A stretch of DNA of 64,000 bases from NCBI RefSeq assembly GCF_013410345.1, contig NZ_JACCFJ010000001.1, forward strand, positions 620,001 to 684,000, written 5' to 3'. Shown piece after piece: positions 60,339 through 64,000 of this stretch. Position 1 is the first letter of the stretch. Each line of letters begins with the position of its first letter. The DNA is from Saccharopolyspora hordei. GTDB taxonomy: Bacteria; Actinomycetota; Actinomycetes; Mycobacteriales; Pseudonocardiaceae. The translations under genes were made by a program, and so were the position numbers. A model generated the notes under the pieces. It was not told where the DNA came from. It did no database searches and worked only from the letters and a program-made list of their open reading frames with translations.

Positions 60339-60377
60339 CGTGCGACCTGGTCGCGGGCGGCGGTCTGCCGCTCGCGG

Positions 60378-61625
60378 TCAGGTCTCGCGGGCGGGCTCGG
60401 GGGCGGTGCGCTCCGACGACGCCACCTCGGGGCGCCCGACCACCGCGGCGCCGAGCGCGCCCAGCGCGCCGACCGCGGCGAAGGCGTAGAAGCCCCACGG
60501 GTAGGCGATGCCCGCGGTGAGCATCGCGCCGCCGAGCAGCGGGCCGCAGATCGCGCCGATGCGCCCGATCCCGGCCGACCAGCCGAGGCCGGTCGCCCGG
60601 TTCGCCGCCGGGTAGACGCGGCCGATGTAGGCGTACACGAGCACCTGCGAGCTGAACACGAAGCACCCGGCGACCAGCACCGCGACGTGCACGCCGATGC
60701 CGGGCAGCTTGATGCTCAACGCCGCGAGCAGCACCGCCGACGCCGCGAACCAGGTGATCGTGGACGGCCGCACCCCGAGCCGGTCGGCCGCCACACCGGC
60801 GACCAGCAGCCCGATCACCGCGCCGACGTTCAGCGTCAGCAGCAGCCCCAGCGCCGCGCCGAGCGGGTACCCGGCGGACTTCATGATCTGCGGCAGCCAG
60901 GTGTTGAGCCCGTAGACCAGCAGCAGCCCCATGAACGAGGTGACCCAGAAGGCGAGGGTGGCGCGGGCGAACCCGCCGCGGAACAGCGAGGCCACCGCGT
61001 CCGCCCCACCGCTGAGCCCGCGCTCCCGCTCGGCGCGCTGGAACGACTCGGACTCGGGCAGGTGGCGCAGCATGAGCGGCACCAGCACCAGCGCCGGGGC
61101 CGCGCCGAGCACGAACATCGCGCGCCACCCCAGGCTCGGCAGCACCGCGATCCCGAGCAGCGCGGTGAGCACCGCCCCGACGTGGTAGCCGGTCATGATC
61201 GTGGTGGTGGCGCTGCCGCTCCGGCCGGTGCGGGCGTGCTCGGTGACCAGCGCGATCGCGGTCGGCAGGCAGCCCCCGAGGCCGAGCCCGGCGAGGAACC
61301 GCAGCAGGCCGAACACCAGCACCGAGGGCGCGACCGCGCACAGCGCGGTGAACAGGGAGAAGCTGGACACGGCGAAGATCAGCGCCTGGCGCCGGCCGAT
61401 GACGTCGGTGACCGTCCCGATGGCCAGCGCACCGAGGGTCATCCCGACCAGCCCCGCGGTCGACACGACGGACGCGCTGGCGGCGGTCAGCCCCCACTGC
61501 TGCGAGTCGAGCAGCACCGGGAGCACGCTGCCGAGCACGACGAGGTCGAACCCGTCCAGCAGCACGGCGGTCCAGCACAGCGGCAGCACCCACCGGTTCC
61601 GGCCCGTGTCGAGACGCCCGGCCAT
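60378..61625 (-). CDS. MFS transporter, aromatic acid:H+ symporter (AAHS) family
   Basis: A 415-aa inner-membrane carrier with twelve helices. The AAHS motif DGFDLVVLGSVLPVLL in helix 1, IGTVTDVIGRRQALI in the loop after helix 2, and GVAADRLGVRPSTI after helix 8 match BenK/PcaK-type uptake systems for benzoate, 4-hydroxybenzoate or similar acids. ATG with GAGGAGGT seven bases upstream. Divergent from a TetR gene, with two palindromes in the 151-bp gap. No aromatic catabolic genes are in the window. Confidence 0.9.
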   Translation of the reverse strand: MAGRLDTGRNRWVLPLCWTAVLLDGFDLVVLGSVLPVLLDSQQWGLTAASASVVSTAGLVGMTLGALAIGTVTDVIGRRQALIFAVSSFSLFTALCAVAPSVLVFGLLRFLAGLGLGGCLPTAIALVTEHARTGRSGSATTTIMTGYHVGAVLTALLGIAVLPSLGWRAMFVLGAAPALVLVPLMLRHLPESESFQRAERERGLSGGADAVASLFRGGFARATLAFWVTSFMGLLLVYGLNTWLPQIMKSAGYPLGAALGLLLTLNVGAVIGLLVAGVAADRLGVRPSTITWFAASAVLLAALSIKLPGIGVHVAVLVAGCFVFSSQVLVYAYIGRVYPAANRATGLGWSAGIGRIGAICGPLLGGAMLTAGIAYPWGFYAFAAVGALGALGAAVVGRPEVASSERTAPEPARET

Positions 61626-61698
61626 CGACCGACCTCCTCGTTGCGTTGCGACGTGGTGCGGGGATGGTGCCCGCTCGGACGCCCCGGCTCACCCTCGT

Positions 61699-61715
61699 CT
61701 TCCATCAGATGGAAG
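61699..61715. promoter_or_regulatory. 17-bp palindrome upstream of the MFS carrier
   Basis: CTTCCATC-A-GATGGAAG is perfectly symmetric. It lies 74 bp upstream of the carrier start and is distinct from the TetR operator. Its GGAA/TTCC ends recall IclR-family operators. Confidence 0.5.
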
Positions 61716-61754
61716 GGAAAGTTCCCGCTTCTCCGGTACTTGCCGCCGTGAAGA

Positions 61755-61772
61755 AGTGAATGTACATTCACT
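61755..61772. promoter_or_regulatory. 18-bp perfect palindromic operator overlapping the TetR leader
   Basis: AGTGAATGTACATTCACT is a full palindrome ending four bases before the TetR ATG. This is a classic TetR-type autoregulatory operator. A diverged copy lies before the epimerase gene at 62370. Confidence 0.8.
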
Positions 61773-61776
61773 CACC

Positions 61777-62325
61777 ATGGGCGGTTCGAGATCGACGGCC
61801 GAGGAGCGCCGGCGGGCGGTCATCCGCAGCGCGGTGACCGTGTTCGCGCGGTCCGGGTACACCACGAGCCCGGTCACCCAGGTGGCCGAGCACGCGGGGA
61901 TCTCCTCCGCGTACGTCATGAAGCTCTTCCCGCGCAAGGTCGACCTCTTCGTCGCCGCGATCGAGGACTGCTACGACCGGATCGTCGACACCCTCGAGCG
62001 AGCCGTGGACCGGACAGCGACGACCGCCGACGTCCTCGACCGCATGGGGGCGCGCTACGCCGAGCTGATCGGCGACCGCGACCTGCTCCTGCTCCAGGTG
62101 CAAGCCCTGGCGTCGACCCAGGTCCCGGAGGTGGCGGCCGCGGTCCGCGCCGGCTGCGCCCGGATCACCGACCTGGTGATGTCCCAGGCCGGAGCGACCG
62201 CCGACCAGGCGCAGGAGTTCCTCGCCCGGGGCCAGCTCTGCCACCTGCTCACCGCGATCGACGCCTTCGCCACGGACGAGCCCTGGGCGAAGGCGCTCAC
62301 CGCGGGGATCCGCCACCACCCCTGA
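61777..62325 (+). CDS. TetR/AcrR-family repressor
   Basis: A 182-aa regulator. HTH: RRAVIRSAVTVFARSGYTTS, PVTQVAEHAGISSAYVMKLF, PRKVDLFVAAIEDCYDRI; C-terminal domain AGCARITDLVMSQAGATADQ fits the small-ligand TetR fold. ATG at 61777 sits four bases after the operator palindrome and has no ribosome-binding site, so the mRNA may be leaderless. Predicted to repress itself, the downstream epimerase and perhaps the divergent carrier. Confidence 0.92.
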   Translation: MGGSRSTAEERRRAVIRSAVTVFARSGYTTSPVTQVAEHAGISSAYVMKLFPRKVDLFVAAIEDCYDRIVDTLERAVDRTATTADVLDRMGARYAELIGDRDLLLLQVQALASTQVPEVAAAVRAGCARITDLVMSQAGATADQAQEFLARGQLCHLLTAIDAFATDEPWAKALTAGIRHHP

Positions 62326-62369
62326 CACCTGCCGCCGGCAGCACGGCGGTGGGTCGTGCTGCCCGCGAA

Positions 62370-62387
62370 AGTGAATGACCAGTCACT
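62370..62387. promoter_or_regulatory. second TetR-type operator before the epimerase gene
   Basis: AGTGAATGACCAGTCACT matches the 61755 palindrome at 15 of 18 positions and keeps the AGTGA/TCACT arms. It ends 18 bp before the epimerase ATG, where bound repressor would block transcription. Confidence 0.68.
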
Positions 62388-62405
62388 CACGAGAGGAGAA
62401 CGACC

Positions 62406-63335
62406 ATGTCACTGCACGTCGTGCTCGGCGCCGGTCCCGCGGGGACCACCATCGTGCGCGAGCTGCTCGCGCGGGGCCTCCGCGTCCGCCACGTCAACCG
62501 CGGCCCGATCCCGGACGCACCGGCCGAGGTGGAGGTCGTGGAGGCCGACGTCTCCGACCCCGCCCGCGCGATCGCGGCGACCGAGGGGGCCGCGGTGGTC
62601 TACCACGCGGTCAACGTCCCGTACCACCAGCAGGTCGAGTTGATGCCGGGCATCGGCGAGAGCGTGCTCGCGGCGGTGTCCCACCACGGCGCGCGGCTCG
62701 TGGTGCTCGACACGCTCTACCCCTACGGCGAAGCCGACGGGGTGGCGATCACCGAGAACACGCCCTGGGCGGCCACGAGCCGCAAGGGCCGGATGCGCGC
62801 GGCGCTGGACCGGGCCTACCTGGACGCCCACCGGACCGGGCGGGCCGAGGTGGTCCTCGGTCGCTCCGCGGACTTCTACGGCCCCAGGGTCCTGCTCTCC
62901 ACCCTGGGCGCCACGTTCTTCCCGGCGGCCCTCACCGGCGAGCCCGTGCTCGCCTTCGGCGACACGAGCCTGCCGCACAGCTACACGTACCTGCCGGACG
63001 TGGCCCAGGCCCTGGTCGACCTCGGCACCGCCCCCTCCGACGCGACGGGCCGGGTGTGGCACGTGCCGACGGTCCCGGCGGTCAGCACGGACCAGGTCCA
63101 CGCGGTGGTCGAGGAGCTCACCGGCATCCCGGTGACCAAGGAGGTGCTCACCGAACCGGTCCCGGCCGGACCGTTCGACGCCCGCTTCATGGCGGAGTAC
63201 GCGGAGCTGTTCTACCAGCACCGCATCCCGCAGAACATGGTGTCGACGGCCTTCGAGACCCGCTTCGGCCGCCGACCGACCCCGCTCCGCGAGGGCCTCC
63301 GCGCCACCCTCGACTGGTACCGGACCCGGCTCTGA
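62406..63335 (+). CDS. NAD-dependent epimerase/dehydratase family protein
   Basis: A 309-aa extended-SDR protein. HVVLGAGPAGTTIVRELLAR is the dinucleotide motif (GxxGxxG variant), DTLYPYGEADG and YLDAHRTGRAEVVLGRSADF follow, and SYTYLPDVAQALVDLG is typical of this family. The usual catalytic YxxxK is replaced in part (RKGRMRAALDRAYL), so the activity may be that of an oxidoreductase on a non-sugar substrate. ATG with GAGAGGAG upstream. Predicted target of the upstream TetR repressor. Confidence 0.9.
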   Translation: MSLHVVLGAGPAGTTIVRELLARGLRVRHVNRGPIPDAPAEVEVVEADVSDPARAIAATEGAAVVYHAVNVPYHQQVELMPGIGESVLAAVSHHGARLVVLDTLYPYGEADGVAITENTPWAATSRKGRMRAALDRAYLDAHRTGRAEVVLGRSADFYGPRVLLSTLGATFFPAALTGEPVLAFGDTSLPHSYTYLPDVAQALVDLGTAPSDATGRVWHVPTVPAVSTDQVHAVVEELTGIPVTKEVLTEPVPAGPFDARFMAEYAELFYQHRIPQNMVSTAFETRFGRRPTPLREGLRATLDWYRTRL

Positions 63336-63548
63336 TCGAGGAGGGCCGCGCCGCGGCGACCGCTCAGCGCCCGAGCAGGCGTTCGCTGACGTCCCAGGGG
63401 CGCCGGGCGGACTTCGGGTCGAGGGCTTCGGGGCGCCCGCTACCGCGCGCGGACCGCCGCGCCGGCGGGTCAGGAGGACCCGCACGCCGCCGCCGTCCCG
63501 TGACGCGGGCTCCCCCAGCAGCCACCGGCGATGGCCCCTGAACACGCA

Positions 63549-63576
63549 GAACGCCCCGTCACCGGACGGGGCGTTC
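63549..63576 (-). terminator. hairpin terminator after tRNA-Ala
   Basis: A 12-bp perfect stem (GAACGCCCCGTC) with a 4-base loop, 18 bp beyond the tRNA 3' end. The remaining gap back to 63336 has no gene. Confidence 0.7.
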
Positions 63577-63594
63577 AGCGGTGGTCGTGTCGAG

Positions 63595-63667
63595 TGGAGA
63601 CGAGGGGAATCGAACCCCTAACCCCCGCCTTGCAAAGGCGGTGCTCTGCCAATTGAGCTACGTCCCC
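63595..63667 (-). tRNA. tRNA-Ala (anticodon TGC)
   Basis: 73 bases: acceptor GGGGACG/CGTCTCC with one G-U pair, discriminator A, D-arm GTAGCTCAATTGGCAGAGC, anticodon loop TTTGCAA and TpsiC loop GGTTCGATTCC. Usual partner of tRNA-Ile next to gyrA. CCA is not encoded in full. Confidence 0.96.
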
Positions 63668-63776
63668 GGGGTTGTCGCTGCTCCTGCCGGACCCCTCGTC
63701 GGGCGGCGGCACTCGCGACGAGAACAGCCCGGTCGGCGAGACCGGACCGGGCTGGTTCGAGTGGTTCGCCGGGCGA

Positions 63777-63893
63777 TCAGGCCTCGGCGGTGGCCTCACG
63801 CCAGAGGTCGGCCTCGGCCTTGGCCGCACGGTTGCGCCGGACGACGAACAGGACGACTCCAGCAACTGCGGCGAGTGCGAGCAGCTTCTTCAC
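63777..63893 (-). CDS. DLW-39 family small membrane-associated protein
   Basis: A 38-aa peptide too short for ordinary gene calling. GTG start with AGGAGG 11 bases upstream. It begins KKLLALAAVAGVVLFVVRR, a hydrophobic anchor, and continues NRAAKAEADLWREATAEA, which contains the Asp-Leu-Trp triplet that names the family. Its place between tRNA-Ala and tRNA-Ile is where the DLW-39 peptide is found in other actinobacteria. Function unknown. Confidence 0.9.
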   Translation of the reverse strand: MKKLLALAAVAGVVLFVVRRNRAAKAEADLWREATAEA

Positions 63894-63956
63894 TTCCGGT
63901 CGCCTCCTAGCACGCGGCGCGCAGCCCGTGATGTCTCGGGATGTCTGGGTTTCCAG

Positions 63957-64000
63957 TGGGCCTAGAAGGACTTGAACCTTCGACCTCTTCGTTATCAGCG
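63957..64000 (-). tRNA. tRNA-Ile (anticodon GAT), 3' part; 5' end outside the window
   Basis: The last 44 bases are visible: anticodon loop CTGATAA, anticodon stem, TpsiC arm GGTTCAAGTCC and the acceptor strand TAGGCCC with discriminator A. The 5' half continues beyond base 64000, toward gyrA. Confidence 0.93.

Noticed and set aside
63345..63540. Possible gene between the epimerase and tRNA-Ala
   Set aside because: Frames here are Arg/Pro-rich shadows without start signals or recognisable motifs.

Overview
The window is 64 kb of very GC-rich, gene-dense chromosome from a filamentous actinobacterium, most likely of the family Pseudonocardiaceae (Saccharopolyspora-like). I infer this from codon use, frequent GTG/TTG starts, WhiB-era actinobacterial signalling genes, and above all from the gene order tRNA-Leu / fhaA-fhaB-pstP-rodA-pbpA-pknA-pknB / trpG / crgA / PH-domain protein / rhomboid / ppiA / cwsA-like / tRNA-Ala / DLW-39 peptide / tRNA-Ile. 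This is the block that lies beside gyrB-gyrA-dnaA in actinobacteria, so oriC should lie a few kb beyond the right edge.

Layout. 1-10.5 kb: end of a secreted protein gene, msrA, a membrane O-acyltransferase with a long disordered tail, a Gln/Pro-rich anchored protein, a giant methyltransferase-GT2-GT4 fusion, a decayed response-regulator gene, an eRF1-like protein and an EamA exporter. 10.5-18.8 kb: a DnaA-box cluster, gamma-glutamyltransferase, UDP-glucose dehydrogenase, an aldo/keto reductase, an SDR, a RecB-like nuclease and a small hypothetical. 18.8-26.1 kb: an osmoprotectant operon on the minus strand, in which two BCCT carriers lead into a complete quaternary-amine ABC transporter with overlapping cistrons. 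26.3-28.2 kb: copper-handling YcnI and CopC with a membrane protein.

28.2-38.6 kb is the accessory part and the most unusual. Two large paralogous proteins (about 871 and 1145 aa) each join a HAD-type domain to an isonitrile-synthase-like (DIT1/PvcA) domain. Between them sit a phosphotransferase, an XRE-TPR regulator and three small orphan genes. No dioxygenase or NRPS partner typical of known isonitrile clusters is nearby, so this looks like an undescribed pathway or modification system.

38.9-45.8 kb: a TetR regulator, a PLP enzyme divergent from an aldonolactone-oxidase-like flavoprotein (sharing a perfect operator-like inverted repeat), an NAD(P)-binding protein, an IclR regulator, an HD hydrolase and tRNA-Leu. 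45.8-59.7 kb: the cell-division and Ser/Thr-kinase block, in which FhaA/FhaB read phosphothreonine, PknA/PknB write it, PstP erases it, and RodA/PbpA/CrgA/CwsA build and control the wall. 59.8-64 kb: an SRPBCC protein, an aromatic-acid MFS carrier, a TetR regulator with two clear operators and its NAD-dependent epimerase target, then tRNA-Ala, the 38-aa DLW-39 peptide and the end of tRNA-Ile.

Satellite DnaA boxes occur at four intergenic or gene-end sites. Start codons are chosen from ribosome-binding sites and family conservation. All functional names rest on motif recognition by eye; no database search was possible.
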